A stretch of 64,000 nt of DNA from positions 7,630,523 to 7,694,522 of the forward strand of contig JASSKH010000024.1 in NCBI GenBank assembly GCA_031763025.1, written 5' to 3'. The notes beneath the pieces were generated by a model. That model was given only the letters and a program-made list of their open reading frames with translations, was not told the DNA's origin and ran no database searches. This DNA comes from Macrocystis pyrifera. Taxonomy: Eukaryota; Sar; Phaeophyceae; Laminariales; Laminariaceae. How positions within the stretch are numbered: the stretch's first letter is position 1; each line of letters opens with the position of its first letter. Positions 50,401 through 60,260 of the stretch are shown here, one piece after another. The translations under genes were made by a program, and so were the position numbers.

Positions 50401-52658
50401 TAGTTACTGCTGTTAGTATAGAGCTTGTCAAGTGAGGAACGTCAGAAAAATATCGGTGCGCCTCTACCACCTTGAGCATGTGTCGCCGCAGCCAACTGAA
50501 ATGAGACCGGCGAAGAAAAGCTTGGCAGCCTCCGCCATCTACATACTCTCGTCTTCTTCCACCGGCCTTGGCGACCACGGACTATATAGATTATGGAATT
50601 TGTTGACCCCTTTAGTACCGCAGTCCCGATTTGGGGACAAACCAGTCTAATTCCAAGTGATTTGTCCCCAAAACCGGACTGCGGTAATGAAAGGGTTAAG
50701 GAGGAAAAATAACGACAACAGCAGTAACAGCAGCACCAACACCACCACCATCATCACCAACACCACCACCACCACCACGAACGACAAGCAAGTTATTTTT
50801 GGTGGTACTTAACCCTTGCCGAGCGACCCCAGCGCGATCTCTTACCTCGACGACGACTTCTCCGTCAACGCTGGTAAAGAGGTGTCCCACGGGAATCTGA
50901 GCGCACTGTCCACCACTCTGCTTCCGCGGTGCGCGATCGTGCCGCATAGCATACCAACGGACAGGCAGACCGACCGGAAGGTAAGCGGGACAGGGAGACA
51001 GACGAACATGTAGACGGGCAGACAGACAAACACACACAGAGACAAAATAGTGAGTGAATGGATCGGTTCAGTCGAGTTGAATCGATGCATCGTCTATCGT
51101 AAACCACGCCGCCAGAAGCTACAGCAGCAAGGACTGATCCACCTACCCATCTTCCTGTCTTTCCGCCCATCCATTTATCTACCCATCTATCTATCCACCC
51201 ACCCGTCTATTCATTCACCCACTCACTCACCTGCCCACCAACCCAGCCACACATCCACCAACCCAGCCACACATCCGTGAAGACAAACGGTCCGGCCTAT
51301 AAAACTTACCAGGCACTCTTATTTAATGGCAGGTGTCAAACTACAAGCACCAGACAACTACACCTGAAGGCTGCCCAGGAGAAACCTGCTGTCTCCGATC
51401 TCCCCCTCCACCTGGACCCAAAGCGTCGCCGACGCTTCTTTAGACTGTCGCGTCGTCAACACCGGCAGCGATACGCGGCGGCGGCGGTGGCGGTGGGGGG
51501 GGGTAGTAGGGGGGGGGGAGGAGGGGAGCGATCAACATTAATGGTGCTGGTACGTACTTCAATCGTTTGGGACCGTTCAAGGAAAAAGTTGCTGGTTCAA
51601 GTTAAATGTGCGTGCGCTGTGACCGGACGGACATAAGGGCAGGCAGAGAACGAATATCCGTTCAAGAGACCCCCGTTGACACTCTTTTCTTTTTTTTTCC
51701 CCTCGTTTTAGTTACATTTTTTCCATCATCTCTTTTTCCCTTTTCCCACCTCCCCACTGCTCTCCGCCCTCCCTTCCCCCTCCCCTCCCGTTGTCAAAAC
51801 GCCGCCCTCTGGTCGTATCTAAAGGAGGTGTCACCCTGAGCGAACGGGCGTCTGGACTCTGGACAAGCCGTGTGACAGGTATCATCCCTTCTCCCCCTCG
51901 GTACGTGCCTCCATCTACACTGGTGATGATGATGTTATCACAGTATGAAGTGCTCATTTATCTGACATCCAGCCCCGTGGGCACGAAACAGGCTGAACAA
52001 AAGAAGCGTCTTCGATGGAACATAAAAATGGACGCAGTACCGGCACGCAAGGGAGAGGTACTAACGAGCCGTGCCACAGAGAAAAACTTGCCAAAAAATA
52101 GGGTTTCCACAAACGTATGGAGGTTTTTTTCCACCAGGGGCCAACACAAAAATATCGCAACCGACAAAAAAAATGTAAACCGCATGTGATATTACGGGGG
52201 TCCATAGTAAATAGGACCAAATTTTGTCAGTAAAAAAAGGTAAATATATACCTGGTAGGTTTTTATGTATACCATAGGTCCTGTTAGCTATGGACTTCCG
52301 TAATAGTGAGAACCGCTAAGAACCACGTATCGGTATTGCACATCCCTGGTGCATACTGTATGTACACCCGAAAGAAAAAAAAAACGAAAATTGGGAAAGT
52401 AAATATCCATTTCGGGGTCTTGTAGCACGAAAGTATGTAGCAGGATCGAATACCGTTAACTTGCATAGCACAGCAGCGGAAGCTGCCGTTGTAAGTATTA
52501 ATAGACGCGCGCCAAGGCTGACACTAATATAATGCTGCTGTACGGTCCACAGGCATCGGTCAATCGGTTTTACAGCTCTACTGCTATAGCTCTACTTGCA
52601 AGTGTATGCCTATACAAAACGGTTGCGTGAACACCTCACGCGTCTAGATTTTCTTCAA

Positions 52659-52695
<37 letters not shown>

Positions 52696-55600
52696 CTGCT
52701 GTGACGTGTCAAACCAACGCCTGCCAGTTTCTCTACGCATCCCTTGGTGTGACGCAACAGGGAAGGCGAGATTGCGCGGCGTCTAATTGAAAAAAGGGTT
52801 TGCCTTAACGAGGACCGCTCGTTGCAACTTGTAACACCATGGGCAGACTACAGCAGTACGACTCCGGTGCCAGTTTCAGCAGCTCTACCCGGTACATGTG
52901 AGTCGAAGACAGGCCAAAAATCGGTAAAAGAGTATACACCAGGCACGTATCATGTGCACCGTGTGTCGTTAAGAAAGAGCGTTGAGTTCGCGCAGGAGCG
53001 CAATCGTTTTTCAGCGCTCGATTTTTTCACAACCAAGGGAAGGCAGGTTTCCAATGCCGAACAAGGCGTTTTCGGGAAGATCTCGTCGAGAAATAGATAG
53101 ACTCCCGAACATAGAAAATATTATGTACGACTTTAAAACAGTTGCATCCTTTTTACATTGATACCGTTTTTGATAAAACGAGCGCTGAAAAAATTATCGT
53201 AACCTCTGCGCGATCTCAACGCTCTTTATGGTAGATTACTCTGTCCCTAAATATAAAGACCGTTTGATTTTAATTTTATTATAATAAATGTACTAATATC
53301 TAGGGACATACTGGGTGTCCGTATAGCAGGCAAGATAACACACCCCTCCAATCAATTTCCAAGCTGGTTTTCTCGCTTTCTCGAGAAGTGGGAGAAGGGT
53401 AAACGCTGAGCGCTGGCAGGCAGAGCTTACCACTCATTCGAGATTCGGTCTGATTGGCTTCGGGTGAGGGTCAGGGTTCCTCTGATTGACGTACCGTTAG
53501 GGTTGTCGAGGTTAGTTATATTCGTCTCTTACACAGTGTGTATCAACCATTTTCTCGAAAAAGTATTCGCTTACCGTTAGGGTTGTTGAGGTTAGTTCTA
53601 TTCGTCTCTTACACGGTACGTATCAACCATTTTCTCAAATAAGTACTGGCTTACCGTAAGTTGTTGAGGCTAATTCTATTCGTCTCTTACAGTGTGTACC
53701 AACCATTTTCTCGAATAAGTATTGACATACCGTTAGGGTTGTTGAGGTTAGTGCTATATTCATCTCTTACACAGTGTGTATCAACGATTTTCTCGAAAAA
53801 GTATTGGCATACCGTTAGGGTTGTTGAGGTTAATTCTATTCGTCTCTCACACAGTACGTATCAACCATTTTCTCAAATAAGTACTGACTTACCGTAAGTT
53901 GTTGAGGCTAGTTCTATTCGTCTCCTACAGTGTGTACCAACCATTTTCTCGAATGAGTGGAAAGCAATGCGTCTCATATGGCAAGATACGAGTATAGATG
54001 TTGACTTAATAAGGAATACAAGGCGCTTCGCTCCGCCGGCGGTCTACGCCGCCCGCTACGCTCACTCAGGAAGGAAAAGTCAAGATATGCGAAGCGGACA
54101 CAGGTCCATGATTGAAAACAGTTTTTTTTTATGATTGTAGTTGCAAATTGGCGACTTGACAATGCCAAGAGTCCCGCCGCCATGCTTCAGGGAAAAACAG
54201 CTCGGACGCCACATACGCTTCGCGTCGCGGACGGTTCCGCCCGCTACGCCCACTCACATGCCGTACGTACATACCCCAGGTAGGGTAATCCTTTTCTTCT
54301 TTTGGTATGCTTGCTGCATGTACGAAAGAGAAAGCACGGCACGGCACAGTAGTTAGCAGCACCGCAAAAACAATAAAAATGAAACCGAAGTTTTTGGGAA
54401 GAACAGAAAAAAAACCCCGTCCCCTCATGTAATAATTTTCTGCCTAAATGGATACCCGACCGGGTGGGAGGCGGTTGAGGCGGAACCGGAACCGGAACCG
54501 GGTACCCGGGTCCCGGCAGACTCGGCAGACACGGGTACCCGGGTTACTATACACTGTTTCCTCCACTTTTAGCGTTTGGGCGGCGGCGGGCAAGACGGAC
54601 ACGGCTAAGCGGGTACCCGGGTACACGGTTGACCATACACTATTTGCTCCCCTATTTGTGTTTGAGCGGCGTCGTGGTAAGGCGGACACGGGTACCCGGG
54701 TTTACCATAATATTATCTCATTGCCGCAATCAACATCAGTTTCTCTGCGAACAGCAACAGACATCGAAAGGTTTGGACTTCTTGTGATCGATCTATCTCC
54801 TGGTTCTGGTAAATAAAGTAGGGCCGCTTACGCTGGTAGGGGTATCGCGTGCGTAGCGGGTTGTGCGAAGCCAGGTAGTGGTTTTCTCTATTCTCGGTCT
54901 ATAGTCTGCAGGGGCGAGAGGCAAGAGTCTAGGCGCACAGCCGCTGCAGTGCATGTATAACTCAACGTATATACCCTAGTCTTGGGGGCTCCGTATAGAA
55001 CAATTGACGGGTACCCGGGGTACAAATACCCACGATTCCGTGAGTTGGACCGTGACGGTTCCGGTTCCGACGATTCCGGGTACCCGCCACCGGGTACCCG
55101 GTTCTCAGTCATACGGGGTGCAATTCTAGTCAAAAATGAAAAAAAAAAACGAACAGCAGAGCTTCTCTCTCAGCCTCGTACGCCGCCCGCCCCTCTCGCG
55201 ACCACCTCGCCACCGATTCGATTCGGGTAAAGCTTTCCTCACTCCCTGCCACAGTGAGCCCCGTCGCCCGCCTCGCGTGAAGCCCGGTGCTCACCGTGGC
55301 CGTCGTTCGCCAGCTCGACAATGTTGGTGCTCAGACTGCGCAGCTCTCTCCTTGAGCTTCAGCCCGGTCGCAAAAATAAGCACCGCTTGATTATTATCTT
55401 GCGATCCCGAACGACCCTTAAAAACTCATACATACTCTATTCAAAATCACAAATGGAGGCCAGAGTCCATTCATGCATCCCTCGTGTCTCGAGGCACACG
55501 CGACGCCTAGGCACCAAAGCGATGACCGCGCTCCTTGCAACCCCCCCTCTACCCGCCAGCACTCGCTGACACCCGCGACGGCGCCGGGCTCGCCCGTGTT

Positions 55601-57305
55601 GCAGTGCTCCGAGTAGACGCACGCACACGAAGCGAAAGAAGAAAAACGGAAAAAAGAACCGAAAGTGCCGAACAAAGACTCGCCGGAAAGGTCCGGCAAG
55701 CAATAAAAGGAGGCGATTTCCAAGTGGGAGCTCTGAGAGGCCTGGGATGTATCAACCGAGCACGCCCAGAGAGTGAGATATCTACAAGTACTGTAGTTCT
55801 ATTTCCAAAGCCACACTTTTCGATGGGTTTGTTTGCCCCCCGTTTTGCAGGAAGTGGGCTCCACTCTGTCCGGTATGTAAGAATCGTTTCGGTATTCATA
55901 TGAATACCAAATGGTTCCTATAAATAGACTAAGAGACCGGGTGGTGCAAGGTGTAAATATAACTGGCACACTGCCATGAATATCAAATGATCCTTGCATT
56001 TCCGGACAGGGTGGCGCAAGGTATATATATATATATACCTGGTACACGGCTGGAGTTAGACTACAGGCCAGAACACCGAGAAATGACGGAGATTGGGCAC
56101 AGCCTGAAAAAAACAACCGGAACACGATTTTGCTTCCAATATGTTCAGACCTCGAACAAATCATCGATTCCCACTCGGTGATCTAGATATTTCAAGTATG
56201 GTAGATCTAGATCCTGATCTGTACGTATGATCTAAAGTAGTAGCTCATGTTGCCGGGGTGGGAGCCATAAAACCTGCATCATCTCACGATCTAGGACATG
56301 TTTCCTGGGTTGGACCTGTGCTACACAGAGGTCCTGCACAGCTCCTCAAAAGTGCAGGTTCGGATTAAGATGATCTACAGCAATAGATCGTCATTTGTTT
56401 GATACCAGGTATGTTGCAGTGAGGGTGTGCGGAGGGGACCTTGCTTGGTGTACAGCAGTAGTAGACTCCTCCACTCCTCCACTACATCGAAGATACAGAG
56501 GGAGGCGTTTGGTGTACAGTAGTAGACCCCCCCACTCCTCCACTACATCGAAGACACAAGAGGGAGGCGCTTGGTGTCCAGTATAAATATTAGTACGAAT
56601 TAATATTAATAGTATTAATAGACTCTTGCACTCCTCCACTACTCGTACATCGAGGACACAGAGTGAGGCGGCGAGGGGTGTATTTAGAGCAGTGCGAGCA
56701 GTTTCATGTTTCATGAACAACTGCAACTGCTCACCAGGTATGTTGTACTCTACCAGGTAGCACTGCTGATGGTGTGTATGATACTACAGTGCATACTGTC
56801 TAGCATCGAGCATCAGCAGTGAAGCCCAGGTACCGACACGACACGATGTGCATGGACAGCTTCGCTGCTGATGCGTGTCGGTATAACAGCACGAGCACAG
56901 ACAGCCAGGAGTCGGTCAGCAAGGCACGATAATCAACAGCGGCATAGCACCAGGTCCCACAAACAAGACTACTGCTGTCCTGTCACCTGTCACAAGCCAC
57001 AAAAAAAAACTCCGTATACCATCAGCTCGACCGTTGGTTCCCCGCACCCGCCCGAACCTCTCTTGAAGGCCAAGGCAGCTTATTGTCGAGCACAACTACT
57101 TCCTTTACGAGGCGCTGCTGGTCTGTCACAGGGCACGCAGCTGGCTGCGTCTCATTTGCTTTGCTCTTTGCTCATTACTTCGTTTCACCTTTGATCCTTT
57201 CTTCGCTGGCTCCAGAGCAGCCGTGCAAAGTTGAAGGCACCACCCGGGGGGAACCTCCACGGCTTCCTTCTGCCCAGCCTCGAGCCTCATCCCGAAGAAT
57301 CCCAT
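40556..57305 (-). CDS. Nuclear nucleoplasmin-like FKBP peptidyl-prolyl isomerase
   Basis: Minus-strand exons: 57305-57189, 50917-50846, 49829-49760, 48917-about 48661, 47708-47534, 46128-45994, 45426-45359, 44772-44635, 44310-44183, 42266-42176, 40640-40556. The start MGFFGMRLEAGQKEAVEVPP and the later GTGVVHLTGFF are the nucleoplasmin-like fold of histone-chaperone FKBPs. Next come an acidic stretch (EYVPEDEDIRDGDEHGDD and a Glu run) and basic stretches (KRARRSEGGGK, KQERKRQRKREN). The catalytic FKBP domain runs from KGGLKIKD through VKVCYEGCFPDGRVFDKN, VIVGMDRGVEGMRVGGSREI to YGARGTGPIPANQDLVF and stop. FKBPs isomerise prolyl bonds; this subfamily acts on chromatin in the nucleus or nucleolus. 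The usual Trp of the VIxGW motif is Met. From 47708 to the stop all phases agree. One short nucleoplasmin exon between 57.2 and 50.9 kb is missing, and the 48661/47708 junction is out of phase, so another small exon or a G-run length error is likely. Confidence 0.85.
40798..40870 (-). pseudogene. Relic duplicate of the last FKBP exon
   Basis: On the minus strand this repeats the terminal exon (40640-40556) with many substitutions: TRGTGPIPAKQDLV replaces ARGTGPIPANQDLV. Flanking bases are duplicated too (40,641-40,700 resembles 40,870-40,930). The acceptor AG and Tyr-Gly start are lost and the downstream frame is broken. It lies in the final intron, upstream of the working exon. Confidence 0.8.
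41000..41515 (+). repeat. Family A dispersed element, near full length
   Basis: Matches 34,800-35,328. It begins after a G-run at GGTACTTGATATCGTGCATG and ends at ACACCAACCCAACC. Located in the last FKBP intron, opposite in orientation to the gene. Confidence 0.85.
41632..41666. repeat. Poly-G run, 35 nt
   Basis: An uninterrupted run of 35 G in the last FKBP intron, about 120 bp past a family A element. Confidence 0.9.
42772..43125. mobile_element. Fold-back element pair (GGACTGCAGTCCCGTTTTGG family)
   Basis: Two hairpins (about 42,772-42,850 and 43,026-43,118) frame 175 bp, like the arrangement at 18.87-19.38 kb. Each contains GTTTTGGGGACAA and its complement TTGTCCCCAAAAC around a short AT-rich loop. 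In the FKBP intron between 44,182 and 42,267. Confidence 0.65.
43400..44112. mobile_element. Large palindrome with ~305-bp arms
   Basis: The left arm (about 43,400-43,705) and right arm (about 43,805-44,112) are near-perfect inverted copies around a ~100-bp loop. Matched landmarks are GACACTGGAAGCACGTCTG with CAGACGTGCTTCCAGTGTC, and AAATGTGGTTCCAAGCGCTT with its complement near 43,840. It ends about 70 bp from the FKBP exon at 44,183. It resembles a fold-back or MITE-type element with no coding capacity. Confidence 0.85.
45600..45950. mobile_element. Fold-back hairpin with relatives of the composite element
   Basis: The hairpin at 45,600-45,705 begins CCCTTTTAGCACTGCAGTCA and ends TGCCCTGAAAGGGTT. 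It is followed at 45,727-45,945 by inverted segments (TTCGTTTTTCAGCATTCG and GAGCGCTGAAAAAACAATCG). This matches the internal parts of the 18.87-kb composite. It sits in an FKBP intron. Confidence 0.6.
46981..47440 (-). repeat. Family A dispersed element with poly-T and poly-C borders
   Basis: Reverse-complement match to the 34.8-kb copy, from about 47,035 (GATCATTTTTGTGCGGGGAG) to ACGGCCATGCATGATAATGA at 47,428. Here the internal poly-A of the element appears as poly-T at 47,000-47,029, and the left-end G-run appears as the 50-nt poly-C. Confidence 0.8.
47433..47482. repeat. Poly-C run, 50 nt
   Basis: Fifty C in a row, directly at the left end of the minus-oriented family A element and 52 bp into the FKBP intron that starts at 47,533. 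Confidence 0.9.
47720..48300. repeat. Degenerate tetranucleotide tract (GTTA/GTCA)n
   Basis: Loose tandem tetranucleotides (AGTCAGTCAGTCAGGCAGTC, TTAGTTAGTTAGCTAGCTGA and similar) interrupted by a MITE at 47,875-47,987. Followed at 48,300-48,600 by a (CAAGC)n-like pentanucleotide tract. All within an FKBP intron. Confidence 0.75.
47875..47987. mobile_element. MITE, CTATTACGG family, copy 2
   Basis: Inverted ends CTATTACGGGGGTCCATAGT and its near-complement ACTATGGACCCCGGTAATAG, with the shared interior GGACCAAATATTG and ATAGGTTTTTATGTATGCCA. Confidence 0.9.
49429..49540. mobile_element. MITE, CTATTACGG family, copy 3
   Basis: Inverted ends CTATTACGGAGGGCCATAGT and ACTATGGTCCCCCGTAATAG. The interior is in the opposite orientation to copies 1, 2 and 4 (ACACAAAAACCTATATATTT). 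Located in an FKBP intron. Confidence 0.9.
49541..49745. repeat. Hexanucleotide/trinucleotide tract (ACCAAC)n, (CAA)n
   Basis: Runs of ACCAAC, CACCAA and CAACAA, continuing the similar tract at 49,137-49,400 that copy 3 of the MITE interrupts. It ends 15 bp from the donor of FKBP exon 49,829-49,760. Long open frames here are repeat artefacts. Confidence 0.85.
50608..50697. mobile_element. Fold-back hairpin, GGACTGCAGTCCCG family
   Basis: A single ~90-bp hairpin: CCCTTTAGTACCGCAGTCCC with GGACTGCGGTAATGAAAGGG, and loop-proximal GGGGACAAACC / GATTTGTCCCC. Located in an FKBP intron. Confidence 0.85.
52190..52306. mobile_element. MITE, CTATTACGG family, copy 4
   Basis: Ends TATTACGGGGGTCCATAGTA and AGCTATGGACTTCCGTAATA, with interior GGTTTTTATGTATACCATAG. 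Located in the first resolved FKBP intron. Confidence 0.9.
52660..52695. repeat. Poly-G run, 36 nt
   Basis: An uninterrupted G run. I see no family A left end beside it, unlike several other long G/C runs in the window. Confidence 0.9.
52975..53240. repeat. Internal segments of the composite fold-back element
   Basis: Contains CAATCGTTTTTCAGCGCTCG (near 53,003) and, inverted, ACGAGCGCTGAAAAAATTAT (near 53,178). It is the same pair that lies between hairpins at 18.87-19.38 kb, but without the terminal hairpins. Confidence 0.6.
53492..53958 (+). repeat. Tandem ~80-bp repeat with A-B-C-A-B-C higher-order pattern
   Basis: Six units, each beginning TACCGTTAGGGTTGTTGAGG or the shorter TACCGTAAGTTGTTGAGGC form. 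Units 1 and 4 share CTCGAAAAAGTATT, units 2 and 5 share CTCAAATAAGTACTG, and units 3 and 6 share the short start and TTACAGTGTGTACCAACC. The array therefore duplicated as a three-unit block of about 235 bp. Confidence 0.85.
54020..55530 (-). repeat. Inverted partner of the 3.9-4.9-kb element, split by an insertion
   Basis: Matches 3,890-4,935 in reverse orientation in two parts, about 54,020-54,438 and 55,130-55,530. The interval between them has no counterpart at 4.48-4.50 kb. Confidence 0.8.
54440..55128. mobile_element. ~690-bp insertion rich in GGGTACCCGGG
   Basis: Seven or so copies of CGGGTACCCGG occur here (near 54,506, 54,533, 54,619, 54,690, 55,008, 55,077 and 55,094). The two ends carry related inverted sequence (GGAACCGGAACCGGAACCGG near 54,482 and CGGTTCCGGTTCCGACGATT near 55,055). 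It interrupts an older repeat, so it is probably a younger non-autonomous element. Confidence 0.7.
56455..56680 (+). repeat. Three imperfect ~75-bp tandem units
   Basis: Units share CACTCCTCCACTACATCGA, then GACACAGAGGGAGGCG. The third is separated by an AT-rich insert at 56,582-56,620. Located in the first FKBP intron. Confidence 0.7.
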
Positions 57306-57842
57306 GGTCCCGAGAGCAAGGTGTCGGATGCAAACGGCAGCTGCGGCTACGTTCCTCTTCTCGTACAAAGCGCTGCTGCTGGTGCTTGGGATGTGGGATA
57401 AGCCACACAAAAAATACGTGAAATAAAGGAGTTCCATTCGGTTCTGTTTGCATGTTTCATCCGAACCTTCTGTAGACGGTAAAGATACCAAGATCACGGG
57501 TAACGAACAAACAGGAAACGTTCACGCGAGGACCCATCACGTTAATGAGCACCACTTGGCGTCGTTCACAACGAGTGCTACGGCGTGCTAACACTGGCAC
57601 GTTCGTTGGCGGACGTACGCGCTGAAATCACCCCACACTTATATGCCCAGGGCTATGAGGACACCCTCCACCGACGGCACGTATGCAGGTGTGCCTGGCA
57701 CACGCCCCTCGTTTTTCCCGCCCCGCACTACGCCCAAACATCATCGGTTTCACGTCAAGATTTACAGTACCTGGTAGTGTTTTACCCGCCCAATCTGACC
57801 CGATACGCATCGTGCCGAGACCCGAGATCCACTCATACTCTA

Positions 57843-57921
57843 TTAGAGATACAACCTAACCACTGAGCTAATAGTCAGCGCTGACTGTTAGCATAGTGGT
57901 CAGGGTGTATCTCTAGTACAC
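57843..57921. repeat. Hairpin with tRNA-like arm
   Basis: Two ~38-nt arms (TAGAGATACAACCTAACCAC and its near-complement GTGGTCAGGGTGTATCTCTA) meet at CAGCGCTG. One arm reads TTAGCATAGTGGTCAGGG, which resembles the 5' half and A box of a tRNA. No acceptor or T-arm follows. Confidence 0.75.
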
Positions 57922-58316
57922 TTTTTCCTTCTCGTATATTCCCCCTTGCACGTCCCTTTTGGCTCATGCTCGGGGTAAGTATAGTATGTGTCTTGAGCTT
58001 TGGCTTCCCATTTTACTTATTTATTTGGGATTCTTTTCCTTTTCTTTTTCTTTTTCGGTTTGGTTTCTTCGTTGCTTCTCTTTCTTTATGGTGTATTTTG
58101 GTTGCTGGCGTATGCATGTATGTTGTGTCAGCCGCACCTAGTGCGAAGGCATGGTATTTCGTAGGCTATTAATGCATCACGGTGTGTTATCTCTGTGTCG
58201 TAGTCTGTGACCACAGAGCTCGTATCTTTCTAGGGTGAAGAATCAGCACGGACACTGGGCTTGCTGGATGTCGACGAGTAGAAGAACGGTTTAATGTGAA
58301 GAACACACACACACAC
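57918..58316 (+). repeat. ~400-bp dispersed repeat, copy 2
   Basis: Nearly identical to 23,105-23,522, ending in the same (AC)n run. Differences are mainly in the length of the pyrimidine block. Confidence 0.85.
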
Positions 58317-58748
58317 TCATCGCTCGTAGGGATACGTCTAGCGCGGAGCCATGCCTCCACAGTGCGATCAAGGGGTTACGTTTGGGCCCACATTGTCTTT
58401 CTAGCTGAGGGCTCATCAACTGAGGACCTACCCAGTATCCTGGTACCTGTTTGCACTTACTGTTTGCTGTACCTCTGGTATTATACATGTACCTTTGACA
58501 CAGGCTACGATAGAGGCGCGCCATTTTCTTTCTAGGTCAGTCTCCTCGCATGACCTTAAGGAGCTCTATGCCTCGCCCACAATCTGATGTCGGAGGAAAG
58601 TGAAAGTGTCATACACCCGACGAACAATCCCATGGCCTAATGACAAGGATGCAACGAGAACATACTGCAACACAATAATGAAATTCCGACGATTTTGGGA
58701 AAAGGAGTCCCCTGCCATTCAGAAAGCGTTGCTCCCAAAAAGAGCTAT

Positions 58749-58838
58749 TAACCCTTTCAGGACTGCAGTCTCGTTTTGGGGACAAATTACTTGAAAATTG
58801 AGTGGTTTGTCCCCAAAACAGGACTGCAGTTCCAAACC
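58749..58838. mobile_element. Fold-back hairpin, GGACTGCAGTCCCG family
   Basis: AACCCTTTCAGGACTGCAGT at the left and CCAAAACAGGACTGCAGTTC at the right, with GGGGACAAATTAC / GTGGTTTGTCCCC near the loop. Confidence 0.85.
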
Positions 58839-60260
58839 TCTATCGCAGCACACATACATTGCACCTGTTTTGGAAGCATACTGTAACGACACCCGCTTTC
58901 AGCCGAGGCAGAGCTCAGAGCTGCCCAATATCTATCCATCTACCTGGTACGTTTCGCGTTGTGTTTCACAACTATTAATATATATATACGGGTACATTCG
59001 TTGTGTGCCTATCGTATCGCACGTGAATAGCCCATGAGCTTGTCCATCAGACTGCGCTTTAAATGTACATCTGGTACATTTTTCGTCGCAGTCGGTCTTG
59101 GGGTTTTGGGTGTGACAAGTACACAGGGCTCCTTCGTATTTCGTAGAGGGACCTCCTTGACACAAAACAGATGCCCTTTCTACCGTACGTAGCATGACTC
59201 CGCGAGTTTTCGTACCCACAGCCAAAGGCTCCTAAAAGTGTTTTTGCTTTTGCCACCGCCGTGCTCCACGAGGGAAAAATGACGGCGACGAAACGGAGCA
59301 AAGATACGACAACAGCGAAGCAGTGATGCCGACGCACCAGCACAAAAAATCGAGTGCAATTCCACTCCTGGTACCTCAGTCGAAGCTCAGTAGGTAACAC
59401 CTTCACAGGTATTTGACGTTGTCGAGGACACGGGTTCGAGTCCCCCTTGTAACGTTTCTTTTACCGAAACGCTTGCGTGTGCTTCCTAATAAACGTACGT
59501 CTCCCCGTGGATCGAATCAGTCGCTGTTCTCCATTGCAAGCTGCGTGAGTGCGCGCGAGACGCGTGAGGCGTACTTTTTCTGTGTGGACGTTCGTCAAAT
59601 ATGTTACATCCTTGTCCTTTCCAATAAACAAACCGACTTCAACAAGCCGACCTCAACGAGCGAAGAGCGCGGGCACAACGCGCGCATCAAGAACACGCTC
59701 ATTCCGGCTCGGGAAACGCTGCTTCGCCCCGCAATCGCGTCGTTTACGTCCGCGCGGCAGCATGCAAAACGGTTTGGGCTACAAACGCTTCACTGCGGGG
59801 TGGTGGCAGTACCCAGCAACCGGAGCCTGGCTTCGTAACAGCAAGCAAACGCTTTCGTGCCATCTCTATCCAACTTTCCATCGACCTACAACATCCTGCG
59901 TGAGACCCGGCCAAACTACATACTCTTCGTACGAGTGTCGTAGCCCATGGGAAACGTTCCACAAGGAAACCGGAACACAAAACCACGCGTCGAGCTGCGA
60001 AGTTACCTCCTACTATTAATAGCGACGCGTCGGGGATTGCGATGGCATAAAGAGCTTACTCCTGAAGAGTTCGAGGACAATTCTGTGATACAGCAACAGT
60101 AGGCACTGCTGTAAATATTAGTAGTCACATCTGTGACACAGCAACAGTAAGCACTGCTACAAATATTAGTAGTAGTCATAACGATTAAAAATGACCGGGT
60201 TCTACGCAACGGTGTGCCCGTGCTTCAAACAGAGCCACCCCTCCCCTTCCCCAAGTTGGG

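Larger units (their letters stand above)
57306..60260. other. Intergenic between FKBP start and TMEM180-like gene end
   Basis: Both neighbours are on the minus strand, so the FKBP promoter should lie just above 57,305. The stretch holds the tRNA-like hairpin at 57.84 kb, the second 400-bp repeat copy, a fold-back hairpin at 58.75 kb and a duplicated 45-bp unit at 60,082-60,175. The frame at 59,549-60,019 is not recognised. Near 59,380-59,440 there are polymerase III A-box-like and B-box-like words, but no cloverleaf. Confidence 0.5.

Noticed and set aside
59375-59452. Possible tRNA gene (AGCTCAGTAGGTA and GGTTCGAGTCC)
   Set aside because: A-box-like and B-box-like words are spaced correctly, but acceptor, D and T stems do not pair. 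At best it is a degenerate tRNA-derived fragment.
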